From the NCBI GenBank assembly GCA_033439685.1, contig JAUEDM010000001.1:6448001-6512000 (forward strand): a DNA stretch of 64,000 bases. The letters run 5' to 3'. A program made the translations under genes and the position numbers. Below the pieces are notes generated by a model. It searched no databases. It saw only the letters and a list, made by a program, of their open reading frames with translations, and was not told where the DNA came from. This stretch comes from Apodospora peruviana (Eukaryota; Ascomycota; Sordariomycetes; Sordariales; Lasiosphaeriaceae). Position 1 is the first letter of the stretch; each line of letters opens with the position of its first letter. Below, piece after piece: positions 19,930 through 32,955 of the stretch.

Positions 19930-22517
19930 GATGAAAAAGTATCCCGGCAGCAAGCCAACTTGGGTTATGGCAGTTGTCCTTCTAACAAGCCGTCGGTCCG
20001 TAGTACGGGAGAAAAAGGGCTGGGGAAGCCAGTCCCATTATAACCTACCCCCGTTCCCATCTTTCAAAAGTTGTTGGGCCCCTTTTCCCCGGAACTTGCC
20101 ACGCAGACTAGGTAAGTTTGTTCTGTCAATGTTCTTGGTCATACTCCGTGCTTCGCGGGTCCCGTTCCGGCACTCTGCTCGCCGCCCCCTAGCAAATATC
20201 TTCCGCTCTTAAGATCCACCACACGAGAACACCCCCAAAGCTAAAGGGGCGTGTAAACAAGGTTCGCTTAGAGCAGTGTAACCCTGGAGGGCCGGCACTC
20301 GGTTGACGGTAAATACCCTTTTTTTGTCTTTGCTGCTTGGGTGTGGTGTGATCTGTTTAAGCTCTTGCAGGCTGATGACTGAGAGCAAATGTTCGGAACG
20401 AGGAGGGGCGGGTGGCCACGGACGTTCGGTTGAGTAGGGTCAGGTAGGTGCTATAGTCTGTAAGCGAATCGCGGGGGAGGATATTGGACAAGGGGTGTGA
20501 TGTGATTCGTCGATGTGTATAATGTTGTGCCCTCAAAATAGGTTTATATACGCGACGTTGATACAAGCAGACGAGAGACGAAGGTGGTCGAAACGGGTCC
20601 CGTGCTCGACAAACACCAAGGCAGGCAGGGTTTCCAGCAGGCCGGAAGAGAGGGCTGCGAAGCTGCCGACTGGACCGGAGTGTTTCCTTCATCTATTCCG
20701 TCTCTTGGTAAATCTGGGGTAAATCCTGGGGTAAAGACGTCGCCCCGCATGGCTACAATACGAGTGACACTTAAGCTCGCAGCCGGCCTGCATGTTTGGC
20801 TACACTCATAGTGCCAGCCCCGGGGAAGTTTCTTTTCTATACGTCAAATGAATTGGGATGCCTTGGCAGAGCCCCTTGTTTTGTTGACATGGCCTTTCGT
20901 GCTTCTCGGTTGGAAGAGGCCACCGCAGGTTGGGAAAGTTGCCACCTCACCGGCCTAAGCGACTCGTGGGAGACATATGTTGGCGATATTGCTCAAACCC
21001 GCCTGACACATGCTGGTCTGGTTTATTCGGACTAGTCGCACTGTCCATAGACATGACCGGTCAGTATATGCTCAACAGGGGAGAAACGTTGTCGGAATGG
21101 GCATCCACTTCTAATGAGACGAGGTCTGTCAAAATAGAATAACAAAAGGAAGCTTCCACCTTCCTCCGTGTTACATTATCTTCCGACCGAGCCGAGAATA
21201 TAGGAACTGTGAATAGTCACTTCATTTGCGTCGGTCACAGGTGCCGGAGCTCTATGACTTCCAAGCTTTGGTCGCGTGCAGTCAAACCAATAACGAGGCA
21301 GGATACAAATGACTTTCAACGACCTGTTACGTGATGGATAATATAAAAATTTCCTGGGGGTTACGGCAAGAATGTGTCGTCGGCTGGTCGAGAGACATGC
21401 TCGCGCTTCCTTGGTAAATGGTAATGTTGCAAGGGACGGCCCTTGTTGGTCGGAACACAGCCTAATTCAAATCTCGCGATAGTACTACCTGTATCCACCT
21501 CTTTCGGGACTTCGGTTATCCCCAGCGCTGATCGGAGAGATACTTCAGCTCCAAGTTTATTGTGATCTTGGGTATGGGATGTTCGGGTGTTCAACTAGTC
21601 CGGGTCCCCTTGGAACAAACGCTGGAGTCTGCTCGAGGTTAAACTTGGTCTCAGGCCTCTTGATATGTTCAAATCCCCCAGCAAAAGACCTGTAGTATCA
21701 TGAAGTTGACTGATGCGCCAGACCGGCTCTCTCGACGCTTGCACGCCCACTTAGGGGCAACCGGCGTGTACACTTGTGGGCGCAGTGTAGTTCGTCGTCC
21801 TGTCCGACAAACCATCAAGACAGATAAGCCCTCTTTCCCGGTTATCCAGACTTACCTGCGTCTCGTGTCCCAACGTACATCCCGGATGGGTAGTGGAGGG
21901 TCGGGTCTCACTGCCGGGTTGACTAGAATAGCTCATGTCTACGACTCAGTCAGCTTGGCGGATTTCTAGGGAAAACTCACGTCACGTTCCAGAATAAGGC
22001 GTCCAAGTCCAGCAACCGTGAAGCTGTACTATACTTGCAGGTAGTATTCTGTTTGGCCCCATGGCGACCCACCATCAGAGAGTTCGGCAGTTTTCAGGTA
22101 GCAGCACGTTGAGGGCTGGATACCTATCTAGGGAGAGTACGCATTACCTTAGGTCCAATGAAATCCTTATTCGATTTCTCTAATCCAAAGGAGTTGTGGC
22201 GAGAGAGGTTTGCGTTATTAACGACACCACCTCCCTACCTCAAACCCCGGAAGCTTCAATCGAGCGCTGGCGTTCCTTTATCAGTCACCCGATATAGGTG
22301 GCAGAGAATCAAACATCATTTATCAGAGCCTCATCCTCTACGGCTATCTCGGCCTACTAGGTCCGAATACCAGGCTACAGTATCTGGGTGTGCTGACCGT
22401 TAATATTGTCTCCAAAGTACATGGTAAATCATGGCTATCATGAGCCTTCCTTGCATATATATGTGATCAAGTCACGTAAACACCTTTCGTGCTGTAGCGT
22501 AATATGAAGCAGCCATC
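19930..22517. other. 2.6-kb gene-poor stretch
   Basis: The first 150 bases are the tyrosinase promoter, with a TATAAT-like word on the minus strand near 20040. The remainder has only short frames with no domain, no splice chain and no gene-like codon bias. Confidence 0.5.
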
Positions 22518-23090
22518 TCACGTATCCGGTTGCACCCATTGCATAATCGCCCAAATCAAGAATACGGCGGCGGTGATTGGAAGCGTGAACGCCCAATAGA
22601 CCCACAAGTTATCTTGTACAATGCTCGGTTGGTCCCATTGCAAGGTAAAGCAGAGGAAGGACGGGGTGTGTATGAGGTTCCTGTATTGAGAGAGGACACT
22701 GATGAAGCTTGGGAACAACTGTCTGCGACGGTTCAGGAAAATGACAGTGGTGGTTGAACTCGCAGGATCAAAAGTCCAGACCATGGCATAGAGACAGTTC
22801 CCGAGGAATCTCGTTAGCAGAAATCCATCCCCGTGGTACTTGTGGTAGCCGTCATAATCTCAGCAGATCATCTATTTTATGGACGGATCAACCCTCATGG
22901 AGTCGAGGATTTGGACGAAGCTCGTCTGCGAGATGGCAGGCGAGACGTCGAGCTCTCGGTAAACACAGACGATTCTCAAGGTGCTTTCGGGAATGTCGAA
23001 TTGGTTCAAACAAGAAAGAAGCTCGTCTTGCCTGAGCCGCAAGAGAGATTGCTTTGTGTGTCTGGTCTGGCTTAGGTCGCTTCCTGTCAC
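22518..23090 (-). pseudogene. Relic of a fungal CorA-like membrane protein
   Basis: One frame on the minus strand stays protein-like over about 570 bases but is broken by a TAG (22872-22874) and a TGA shortly after. Before the stops it reads RLRQDELLSCLNQFDIPES. After them come DYDGYHKYHGDGFLLTRFLG, MVWTFDPASSTTTVIFLNRR and HTPSFLCF. It ends with NLWVYWAFTLPITAAVFLIW. This resembles the N-terminal regulatory part and the final membrane helices of fungus-specific CorA-like Mg transporter family proteins. In such proteins I would expect about 200 helical residues between HTPSFL and the last helices, and these are missing. I infer internal deletion plus stop mutations. A small intron spanning the stops is an alternative, but no good donor/acceptor pair is visible. 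The family assignment is from memory of motifs and is moderate. Confidence 0.45.
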
Positions 23091-23968
23091 GATCGAGTCA
23101 TCGGTATGGTTATCTCGACAAGGTGGTATCTCTGGTCAATAGGGGGGTCCCTAAACTTCTGTTCGTTGTTGAAAATCGTCTGCGCGTTTGACCGGATTCC
23201 TTCCATTTTGGCGTTCCCCTATTAGCGGTTACGGGATCTTCTCCAACAAATGAATCGGGCGAGCTGAAGCAAGTAATCGACTAGTTTCACTTAGCTTCTT
23301 TAGAACCGGTAAATGCAGAAGTGGGACAATGTGACGCGTAGTGGGCGATTTCGAGGATCGTTGCTTGGAGGTTTTGAGGCGAATTGCACTTGGTTGGTCG
23401 CACGGCAGAGAGGTTGGGAATCAGGCCCATCAGTAAGTAGGTAGCTGGGTAACCTAAACTGGACAACGGCATACCTCACCGACCTCCCTGGTTTGTTCTG
23501 TAGGTCGATACGAAGAGGTTAAAACACTCTCATTCAACGAGCAAAGAGCCAACTCCTTCTGGGACACAAGGGTGTCAATATGAATTCGGAAAAAAAGGAA
23601 ATTGGAATCGATAGAATTCGAGGTTATTGTCCCATCGAGAGTAAAGGAGAGACAGACTGGAATTATTAGGATGACAAATCAGATACTACAACTATTTCTC
23701 GAGCTACATGTGGCGATCAGATAGCCTCTCAAAGAATCAGAGCCGCAATGACGAAGACATGCATGGAAGGATACAGACGGCGAGGGAGTCGTGCTGAACT
23801 CTCTTGGATGTTTGGTCTCTGCGAGCTACATGTAGGTACTCTGTGCCAATTCGACATAGGCATTTTATGCACATTTACAAACTCGCCAAAGTAAGCCGCA
23901 TTGTCGTGCTTGAGGAGAAACTTCTAGCGACCATTTACCACTCAGTACCTGGCAGATAGCTTATTATT

Positions 23969-23994
23969 CCCCCCCCCCCCCCCCCCCCCCCCCC
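23969..23994. repeat. C26 homopolymer
   Basis: Twenty-six consecutive C residues. Such long poly-C runs are prone to length errors in assemblies and can form i-motif/G-quadruplex structures on the two strands. No gene is adjacent. Confidence 0.95.
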
Positions 23995-24634
23995 GGTCTC
24001 CCATGATCACAACATACATTGCATGCAACCCGGGTAGCCGGTCGCGCATATCCGCGCTTCCATCTGCCTTACAACCTTCCTATTTCAACGCAAATAGAGA
24101 GAGAGGCTCTCAACTATTCGATACAAATCTATTGGATGCCACATGTTTTCTTCTGCTCAAAGTCACAATCACGTCATCTCCCCTCCTCCAATTACCATCC
24201 GAGGTGCCACCCGGAAATCAAACTGCCGGTGATCATTCCAAGAAACCCGTGCAAACATTAGCCTTGCACCATGTGGGCATAGTCACACCTAACCGATAAA
24301 CTACGGACTTCTTGACTCAAATAAGCACATTTCCAATCACCGCTTTTGCGCCTCCGATGGCGTGAATGGTTTTGCAAGAAGGACTCGAGAGGCGGGGAAA
24401 TGTTGAATGCGAGTATGCGACTTCGCACCAATTCTGTGTAAATCAAAGAAAGTGGTCTTTCCTTTCCGCCTATTAGTACTTTGCCCTACCTATATGACTT
24501 CCAAATAGGCAGAATTAGGGGAAGATATGAGCACCTGGAAAATCGCCTTGACCTCATTTCGGCCATCAATTCATACCAGCGAACAAGGGGCCCGGTACTA
24601 CTCTAAGCCCTTGATGACCCGTCCTAGTCCAAGT

Positions 24635-24644
24635 TTTATATAAA
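24635..24644 (+). promoter_or_regulatory. Possible TATA box of the oxalate decarboxylase gene
   Basis: TTTATATAAA, a palindromic TATA element, lies about 210 bases upstream of the ATG at 24852 and just before a C/T-rich leader. Confidence 0.45.
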
Positions 24645-24851
24645 CAATCCTGTCTCCCGCACTCTTGGTACTTTCTCAATTTCTGAAGAGAGTGCCGATC
24701 CTTCCGCTCCTGCGTTCGAGTCGTCAAGATAATCAACTCCTTCATCTTCGGGCACTGACTCGGTGAGTTAGGACACTAATTCCTGAGTTCCCAGCTGCGT
24801 CTCCTCTCCGGACACATCTCACCGCCGCCAGTCTGATCGGATATTCAAAAT

Positions 24852-26578
24852 ATGAGGATCTCAACTCCTTTACCAGCGCTGGTGCTGGCCCAAGCCCTTC
24901 TGGTGGATGCTCTTCCGCAAGGTCACAGGACGGTGAGACGAGCTGAGGGCCCTCAGTTCAGCCATGGTCAACCGATAGACGGGAAGGGCAAAGGCGCCCC
25001 CATTCTAGGTACGGACTGTACCACATGACCAGGTCGTGATCGGACACATGGGAACTTGGGCACAGAAAAACGAAGAAGTGCGGTATTGATTTTTTTGCGT
25101 CTTCTAGGGGGGACCAACAAGCAAATTGACTTGCAGAACCCGGATAATCTGGGCCAACAATCTACCGACAATGGCGTGGTGGTAAGTTTGCGATGGAAAG
25201 CAGGTTCTGCTGAAGAGGAGACATGACTGACAGAATATCTCTACAGCCAAATTTGAAATGGAGCTTCTCCGACTCCAAGACCAGGCTTCTGAGAGGTGGA
25301 TGGGTTCGTGAGCAGGTCATCACTGATCTTCCTGCCAGTCACGATATTGCGGCGGCCCAGCAGCATCTCACCAAGGGCGCCGTTCGCGAGCTCCATTGGC
25401 ACCGTGTGGTAAGAAGTTCAATATCTGGATGATGATGCAGCATCCTCCTTACCCCTTGCTAACCCAACGAATACATAAATAGGCGGAATGGGGTATTGTC
25501 TACTCTGGGTCCATCCTCGTCTCGGCTGTCGACGAGTCTGGGAGATATCAGGTCGAGAAGCTCAACTATGGCGATATCTGGTACTTTCCCAAGGGTGCAG
25601 CGCACACGGTACAGGGCCTCGACGACGAGAACGAGTTCCTGCTTGTCTTTGATGAGGCTGATTTTGACAAGGTCGGGTACGGAAAGACACTCCATCCGAA
25701 ACTGCTCGATGGTTAGGGATGATTAACAGCGATGAACAGGACCACATTCAACGTGGACGACTGGATCGCGCACACGCCCAAGGACATCCTGGCCAAGAAC
25801 TTTGGCGTCAACGCGTCCGTCTTCGACTCTGTCCCGGCGCCCAACCCGTACATATTCAATGGTACCGTCAGCACCAAGAACGTGACCGACAGCCCGGCCG
25901 GCGAGCTCTCGGGCAATGCGTCCTTTGTGTATCGCACGTTTGAGCACCCGGCCGAGTCCGTCCCGGGCAAGGGTGGCGAGTTTTACAAGATCGACTCGAC
26001 AAATTTCCCTGCCAGCAAGACGATTGCGGCGACGTTTGTCAGGCTCGAGCCCAAGGGGTTGAGGGAGATGCATTGGCATCCGAATGTGAGTGTAGCCAGG
26101 AGACCTGACGAACCCCCGAGTTGATATGTCGCCTCGAATGACGAACTCTAGACGGACTTGTGGTGTGGTTTTGCTGACCTAGCGAGTTGGATTACCTATC
26201 TAGGCCGAGGAATGGTTGTACTTCCACAAGGGCCAGGCCAGAGCGACCGTCTTCATCGGCAGCACCAATGCCCGGACGTTTGACTTTAGTGCGGGAGACA
26301 CGGCCGTCTTTCCGGATAATGCTGGGTAGGATCTCTCCTTTTCTTTTGCTTGTCTTCCTGGGATATGCTGATGCAGTAGTAGACACTACATCGAGAACAC
26401 GTCGGATACGGAGGATCTGATATGGATCGAGATCTACAAGTCGGACCGGGTGGCCGACATCCCCCTGACGCAGTGGTTGGCGCTCACGCCCCCGGATATC
26501 GTCGCGCAGACGTTGAAGATCCCCCTCGACATCGCCGAGGGCTTGAAGAAGGAGAAGCAGCTCTTGATTCAGTCTTAG
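24852..26578 (+). CDS. Secreted bicupin oxalate decarboxylase
   Basis: Mn-dependent enzyme converting oxalate to formate and CO2. Seven exons: 24852-25008, 25108-25181, 25247-25408, 25483-25676, 25740-26085, 26204-26325 and 26383-26578, giving 416 residues. The signal peptide is about residues 1-20 (ending VDALP), followed by a dibasic-rich pro-like stretch. Cupin 1 metal ligands sit in ELHWHRVAEWGIVYSG (two His and Glu, restored across intron 3) and the His of PKGAAHTVQG. Cupin 2 repeats this in REMHWHPNAEEWLYFHKG (across intron 5) and the His of NAGHYIEN (across intron 6). The lid position in cupin 1 reads DDENEF. TTFNVDDWIAHTPKDILAKNFG between the cupins is typical. Intron 4 (63 bases) was placed because it removes a stop and restores KVGTTFNVDDW. 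All seven exons join in phase. Confidence 0.94.
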
Positions 26579-29056
26579 AAGGGGCATGGTGGTGTCGCGA
26601 TGGATAAGGGAGAGATAATCGTGTCCTGTATTGCACAAGGCAAGGAAGGCATATTGGAGTCCTTCAGAATAGGGGTTGATGCTAATAATCGCCGAATATT
26701 GTCTGATATCCTTTTCATTGGAGTTTGCGGTGCCAAAAGCGCCGGTCAGATGAGATGGACGTCGTTTTTAACAAGCTTTTGGTGCAGCAGTGAACTGTCA
26801 CGCAGCGAGGCACAGACACGGGGTCATCCATGTCTCCCCCCACCACACCACCCCTGTTTCCCATGTGTGTGGTGTGTTGGAAGAGGGTGTTCGGTGCACC
26901 GGTCACACGTTCAGGTACATCGAATCCCATATGGCGACCGCGTATCTCGAGAAACTTTATGTAGCCCGTATTGTAAGGTAGCGTGGACTTGCAACGGCCA
27001 GACCGACGAGCTCGCACAGTCAGCGATCCCGTAACAGCCGAGTGGAGGTTTTCGCTGCGAGTAAGCTGCAGACATTCTTCTCGAATATTTTTTAGTTGTG
27101 TACACACGGAATACATACCCGTACATGGCTTGGTTTCCTTTCTCGAACAGTATGAAGGTACGGGGATGACGCTATCCGGTTCCTATTGGGGTGAAGCCAC
27201 GGGACAGATTGAGGCCATTCCTACGATGTGTCCCCACAACAATCCTGTCGCGGTTAGAATATCGTCAGAAGTGCAAGGAGGCGGGCGTCCAGGTGAGAGA
27301 TGAGACGGCGGCGGCATTGCTGCTGATGCGGCGCACCAAACTGCCACAAGCAACAAAACGGCTGGTGGGACGGGCTCGGCGTCAAAGATTCTTTCAAGGT
27401 TTGCTTGCAAGGGTTCCCGCTGATAAAAAGCTTTTGTTTGCGTTGAGACAAAGTCGACGTGAAGTCGACTTTGACTGGGAGCTTTTTCACCCAGGATACC
27501 TGGGCTGAAACTCGGGGTTAGAGGGGAAGTGATGATGGTTGATTGAGCAACTGATCACGTTTCCGGAACCCTAATAATATCAAACTGGTCGAACCAGGTG
27601 TCGGATTCCAGTGACGCGATTGGATTTGACGGCAGTTTTATGTCGAAGGCAAGCAGAAACAAGTGGAAGCGGCAAGCACTACGGGGCTTGTGCCAACTTC
27701 TGCTCGCTGCAGCAGCAAAGTTAGGTCATCAGTGATCCTCGGGCAGGCACTGCTGACTTGCTTTGAGGGTAACCCCTCCCGTCCGCACCCCCACCACCGA
27801 ATCGCATCACGCATCACAAGGCGGCTATCGAGGGTCGATTGAAACTGTCAACCTCCCGGATTCTTTCCAAGCTCTTTCCTACATTCTCCGATCCGGAACT
27901 CTTGCTTTTCTCCCACATATGTAATAATTGCACCCTTCGTCATACCCTATACCACATCAAACCACCATTTGACCAGACTTCTTGCGAGATCCACTCGCCT
28001 AATTGAGTCCTATCATCGCATCGCTTTCATCAGAGCTTCCGTTCCTGGGACTCCATATCCAAATTACCCACCCAGATACCAAAATACCGGCGCCTTTTGC
28101 TGCAACCGCGCTTTACACATCTATCTGCCTTGGCCAGATAGAAGCAGCAACTTGAAAGCAGACAACCTCCCGCAGCGACGACGCCATCCAAGACGCGAAC
28201 CTTGATCCTAAAAGTACCGAGGAAATAGCTCGCAACGAATCGCATCGCATCGTATCGGTGTCGCGCTCAGCTTTTACTATTATCAGAGATTCAGCACCCT
28301 GCCCCTCCGCTATACTACCGGTAGACCTCGTTGGGTCGCGTCCAGCCCAGCCAGCCTGTGCCCGAAACAACGACGACCCTTGCCGTCACCCATCATCGCG
28401 CAACTTTGCCCCCTCGACTCCAAACGACCTTTCGATACCCAACTCAATCTTCATTTGCTTCGTGGACTGTTGGCGATCCGATTCCGCAGGTTAGTTCTTG
28501 AATTTTGCTATTAGGAGGCCCGCGCGGTGACTACTGGTGCTCTGAGGCGTTGAGGTGGTTTCGTGTGTTATGTGCTGGTTGCGATGCGACGGGCAGCTGG
28601 CGACAAAAGCATCCTATTCCTCCCGCCACCTCCATCACGAAATCGCCTCGCTGCCGGCCCAGCAGCAAACCAGTCAGGGTGCGCAATTTCTGGCAACTCA
28701 GCTTGTTTCCCCTGCGACCTACAGTAGCCACCTCATCGTCCCCTCGAATCAATGTTTTACATATTAACCCCGTCATGACCCAATCTTCTGGGCATCAACA
28801 TCGCTAACTGAGATCCGCGCCAAAACAACAGCGAGTGAGATTTCGACCTGTTGGAGCATCCCTTCGCCGCCCTCGCATCACATCGCATCGCCTTCGCCTA
28901 CGACGACTGCGCCCTCTTCTTTTTACCATCGAATCTCCACCCGCTTTGTGCACAAATACCATCGACGCCAGCATCGTCGTCCTTGGACGTGTACATTCCA
29001 TCGCCCAAACGAGCCATCCTGTTTCCTTTGCTGTCGACCATCACACATCTCCCAAC
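26579..29056. other. Long intergenic region and probable SRPK leader
   Basis: No coding gene is supported in 26579-27800. From about 27830 to 29056 the plus strand is strongly C/T-rich, a common look of long fungal 5' leaders and promoters, and belongs to the kinase gene starting at 29057. A CGCAG|GTTAGT donor-like site at about 28490 suggests a 5'-leader intron, but no certain acceptor was chosen. Confidence 0.45.
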
Positions 29057-31608
29057 ATGAACGGGTTACAACAAGCAAAAGACGGCATGGCCAATGCATC
29101 ACCAGCGGCTGCAAACGGCAACTCGTCTGCGCTGAACAAGAAGAGGAAGAAGGACGGCTTAAAGCCCATCATCACAACGGATGGCCCTGGGTATGTGCAA
29201 GACTTGACTCCCCTCTTCCATCATTTGCATCTGCATTTCTCTGGCATGCCAAACTGCGAAGTCACTTCCCATCGGGCGTCGACTTCGATGAACAAGTGGC
29301 GGGGTGCGGTAGGCGGACCGTGGAGGGGAAAGCGCAGCGTCCATGCGCGCACTGCGACATCACAGCAAGCATCCAAGCAGTGGAGGTGTATGGGGAACAT
29401 CAACTGCAGGTGATTTTGTTGTGGCTCTAGTGTGCTGCAGCGTACGTTCCGTAGTGTCGCACCTCTCAGGTCCCCCTCCCGTCGATTCTCGCTCACCCAA
29501 GCCCATACCGCTTCCCCCGATCGCTCCCGCAAAGGACATTTTGCGTGCTGTCCATCAATCCATCAATTCCGCCCTTCAAGACATTGCCCCGAAGCAAGAA
29601 GGGGTTGCGCAAACCGCGACCGCGATGAAGACAATGTTGAAGACAAGGTCCCCACTTTTCGCTTTGTCCACAAGCCACCCGACCTGAGTTTGTGTCGTCT
29701 GGGAGTCCCCGCGACCGCTTGCGCTGCTGAAAGTTTGGCACCGTGATTGCGGAGTGCTCCCGCCCCCAACCATGAACAAGACCTGATCCCAGACCGCATC
29801 AGACCCCGCCACCTTTGATCCACCATGGCGCTGCCTGCCTCGTTGCTCCTTGAACATCGCGCCTTCTTTCCAGTAAAAGCATCAACCATGTAAAATCGCT
29901 GGCTTACCATCATGACTCTCAAACACAGGGCCGCGCATTTAGCAAACGCGATGTCGCACTCCCCGACGTCGTCATCGTCCCCCGAAGACGCCGCCGAGAA
30001 CACGGCTGACGAGGAGGACTCGGAAGATTACTGCAAGGGAGGATATCACCCAGTGAGCGTGGGCGAGAAGTTCAAGGACGGAAAATACACCGTGGTCCGC
30101 AAGCTGGGCTGGGGCCACTTCTCGACCGTCTGGCTGTCCAGAGATAATACCAACGGGAAGCATGTGGCGCTGAAGGTCGTGCGGTCCGCTGCCCACTACA
30201 CCGAAACCGCCATCGACGAGATTAAGCTCCTAAACAAGATCGTCCAAGCGAATCCGAACCACCCCGGCCGTAGGCATGTTGTCAGTCTTCTCGATTCTTT
30301 CGAACACAAGGGCCCGAACGGCACCCACGTCTGCATGGTGTTTGAGGTGCTGGGAGAGAATCTGCTCGGATTGATCAAGAGGTGGAACCACAGAGGTATT
30401 CCCATGCCGCTCGTCAAGCAGATTACGAAGCAGGTCCTTCTCGGCCTCGACTATCTCCATCGCGAATGCGGCATCATTCACACCGACTTAAAGCCAGAGA
30501 ACGTCTTGATCGAGATCGGCGATGTCGAGCAAACCGTCAAGAGGGTTGTCAAGAGCGAGCCCAATAGCGATAAGGAGAACAATAGGAATGGTCGCAGGAG
30601 ACGCAGGACTCTGATCACGGGCAGCCAGCCGTTACCGTCGCCTCTTAACGCGAGTTTCAACCACTCGGCTCTATTTCCATCGCCGGCCCCGTCCAGTCTT
30701 GGCCAGATGCTATATGAAGGTAAGCTTGCACTGCTGGCCTGGCTGCATATAGATGGGTACTGCCATACTAACCAGCATTTCTCGAGCAGGAAGCAAGTCC
30801 AAAGAGACCTCACCGAGGGATATGGAGTACGAGGACATGCAGAAGCAGCGTGAAAAGACAGCTGACCTCTTAACTAGAGAGGTTTCTGGCATCTCCCTCG
30901 ATAAGGCTGGCAGCCCTGGAGCGGGCGACAAGCGCAAGGCCGATGATATGCAAGCATTCGAAATCATTAGCGTGAAGATCGCAGATCTTGGAAATGCGTG
31001 TTGGGTTAACCACCACTTCACAAACGACATCCAGACACGCCAATATCGGTCTCCCGAAGTAATTTTGGGCGCAAAATGGGGCGCGAGTACAGATGTCTGG
31101 AGCATGGCTGCTATGGTATGTGTCTTATCGTCCTGTCTGGCAGAGTTGGGACTAATATGCTGCGTAGGTATTTGAACTCATTACTGGCGATTATCTCTTC
31201 GACCCGCAGTCCGGTACCAAGTACGGCAAAGACGACGACCACATTGCCCAGATCATTGAGCTTCTCGGGCCATTTCCTAAGTCGTTATGCCTGTCGGGCA
31301 AGTGGTCGCAGGAGATTTTCAACCGGAAGGGAGAGCTGCGCAATATCCACAGGCTGCGGCATTGGGCGCTACCGGACGTCCTCAAGGAGAAGTATCACTT
31401 CAAGGAGGAGGAAGCGAAGCGCATCGCCGATTTCCTAACCCCGATGCTGGAGCTCATGCCGGAGAAGCGGGCGAATGCGGGGGGCATGGCCGGTCATCTG
31501 TGGCTAGATGATACGCCTGGGATGAAGGGTGTCAAAATCGATAGAGTTGAGGTGGGAAGCCGTGGAGAAGGAATAGAAGGGTGGGCTACTGAAGTGAGGA
31601 AGCGGTAA
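29057..31608 (+). CDS. SKY1: SR-protein-specific serine kinase (SRPK/Sky1 family)
   Basis: Phosphorylates Arg-Ser-rich splicing and mRNA-export proteins. Four exons: 29057-29190, 29929-30719, 30790-31115 and 31168-31608, giving 563 residues. Exon 1 codes for a hydrophilic, Lys-rich leader (KKRKKDGLKPIITTDGPG). Intron 1 is about 738 bases; phase 2 on both sides supports the joint. The kinase core begins YCKGGYHPVSVGEKF, the classic SRPK start, with Gly-loop LGWGHFSTVW, ATP-Lys in HVALKV, catalytic loop IIHTDLKPEN (HTD rather than HRD, usual in SRPKs), and metal-binding DLGNACW in place of DFG. The family's spacer insert lies between the two kinase halves and is unusually basic (NGRRRRRT) in its first half. 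QTRQYRSPEVILG and DVWSMAAM-VFELITGDYLFDP cross intron 3. The start at 29944 (MSHSP) is an alternative if intron 1 is wrong. Confidence 0.92.
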
Positions 31609-32955
31609 AGGGAAAGAAGTAAAGAGGGATGTTCACAAAAAAAGCGAAGCGCTCACTTTTGGGAGGGGTGGAAGTTGTCTGTGAGGATTTTGATTCCCTC
31701 CTCCTTTTTTGTTTTGATGCCTTTTTTTTCTGATGTTCTCTCTTACGCTCACGCTTTGACACTCTCTTTCTCTCTCTACATATTCATTTTATCACCCTTC
31801 ACTTGTCTTGACGATTGACGGAGTTTTCTTTTTGTGTGTGCGTATGCGTGTTTATGGAAGACAGACCAAGGGGAAATGAAATGAGTGGAACGAACGAAAT
31901 CAAGACCCAAAACAATATAAACAATTCCTTTTTATTCAGAGGCACATACACGTTGAAGGGATTGATGGGTACAGAGAGAGAAAAAGGGGGAAAGGATATG
32001 TGATGGAACGAACATGTCTTTGCCACTTTTTTTTTTTTTTTTTTTTTTTTTGTATCCGTGATAGAGGCGCACGCGCGGATACACCTGCAAAGAGGATGAG
32101 AGAGAGTATATTGACGGAGAAAGAGATTTCTTGACCATATCCTGCGAAATTTTCGTTTTCTTTTATATGCGGCTTTGCGTATTGTGCTTCTTGTTATTTC
32201 TTTCCTTCTAATGAACAAAACGAAACTCGCTTTCATTTTCCCAAGTCGTCCCTAAATGGCCTGTCTTGCTTTTCTTGATTCTTGGTTTACATACGTCAGA
32301 TTCTTATGCATTGCATGACTCGTGGATTTTTTTCGACTTACAGTTATTAGCGAACCATGTTTCTTCTCATCGTTTTTTGTTTTTTGTTTCTTACTTACCT
32401 TATGTGGTAGGTGCCTCTCTCTGTGTGTGTGCTTGTCTGGTTCTTGTCCCTCTGCTTGCCTCCTTCTTGCAAAAGCGGGAGCATAGCAACGGGACGCGCT
32501 TGAAGGCGGACAGTATATCAGAAGAAACAACACGGAAGGAGACACGCACACATACAAACGATGAACATAGGAGACGGAGCCGAGGAAAATATTCAGATAA
32601 TAAAACTCGAGTACCTAAATACGCTACAACCACCTGACGCTTCTTCTCCCTTTACGGCGGCAAACCGGGTTTCATTTTATTTCCGGTGATGTGATATAGA
32701 TGAATGTCGTCAAACCTGTGTACCGGAAGTCAATGAGATTCCCGGTAAAACCCGCCGCGGTGAACCGTAGACAAAACTAGTTTTACAACCATCATCATAA
32801 CGCCGCTGATTTCATGTCTCCGTTTCCGCCATGGCAAGATGAATGCAAACTGTAATAATTTTCCCGCTTCCCTTCCCATCTAACGACATACCACGATATG
32901 AATCTTAGTAATCCTTTGAGCTTCCTCCGTACCCTTCAAGTTACGCCAATGGTCT
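31609..32955. other. Convergent intergenic region with simple sequence, no gene seen
   Basis: The 3' flanks of the kinase (plus) and IWS1 (minus). T- and CT-rich, with a T25 tract at 32027-32051. The longest frames are low-complexity and lack domains. Confidence 0.5.
32027..32051. repeat. T25 homopolymer
   Basis: Twenty-five consecutive T residues in the non-coding 3' flank of the kinase gene. Length is likely to vary between isolates or assemblies. Confidence 0.95.

Larger units (their letters stand above)
23091..24851. other. 1.8-kb gene-poor stretch with poly-C tract
   Basis: No gene is supported on either strand. It contains the C26 tract at 23969-23994. The last 200 bases form the promoter and leader of the oxalate decarboxylase gene. 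Confidence 0.5.

Noticed and set aside
26600..27508. Frames after the oxalate decarboxylase as small genes
   Set aside because: Overlapping frames on both strands, no motif and no promoter-like context.
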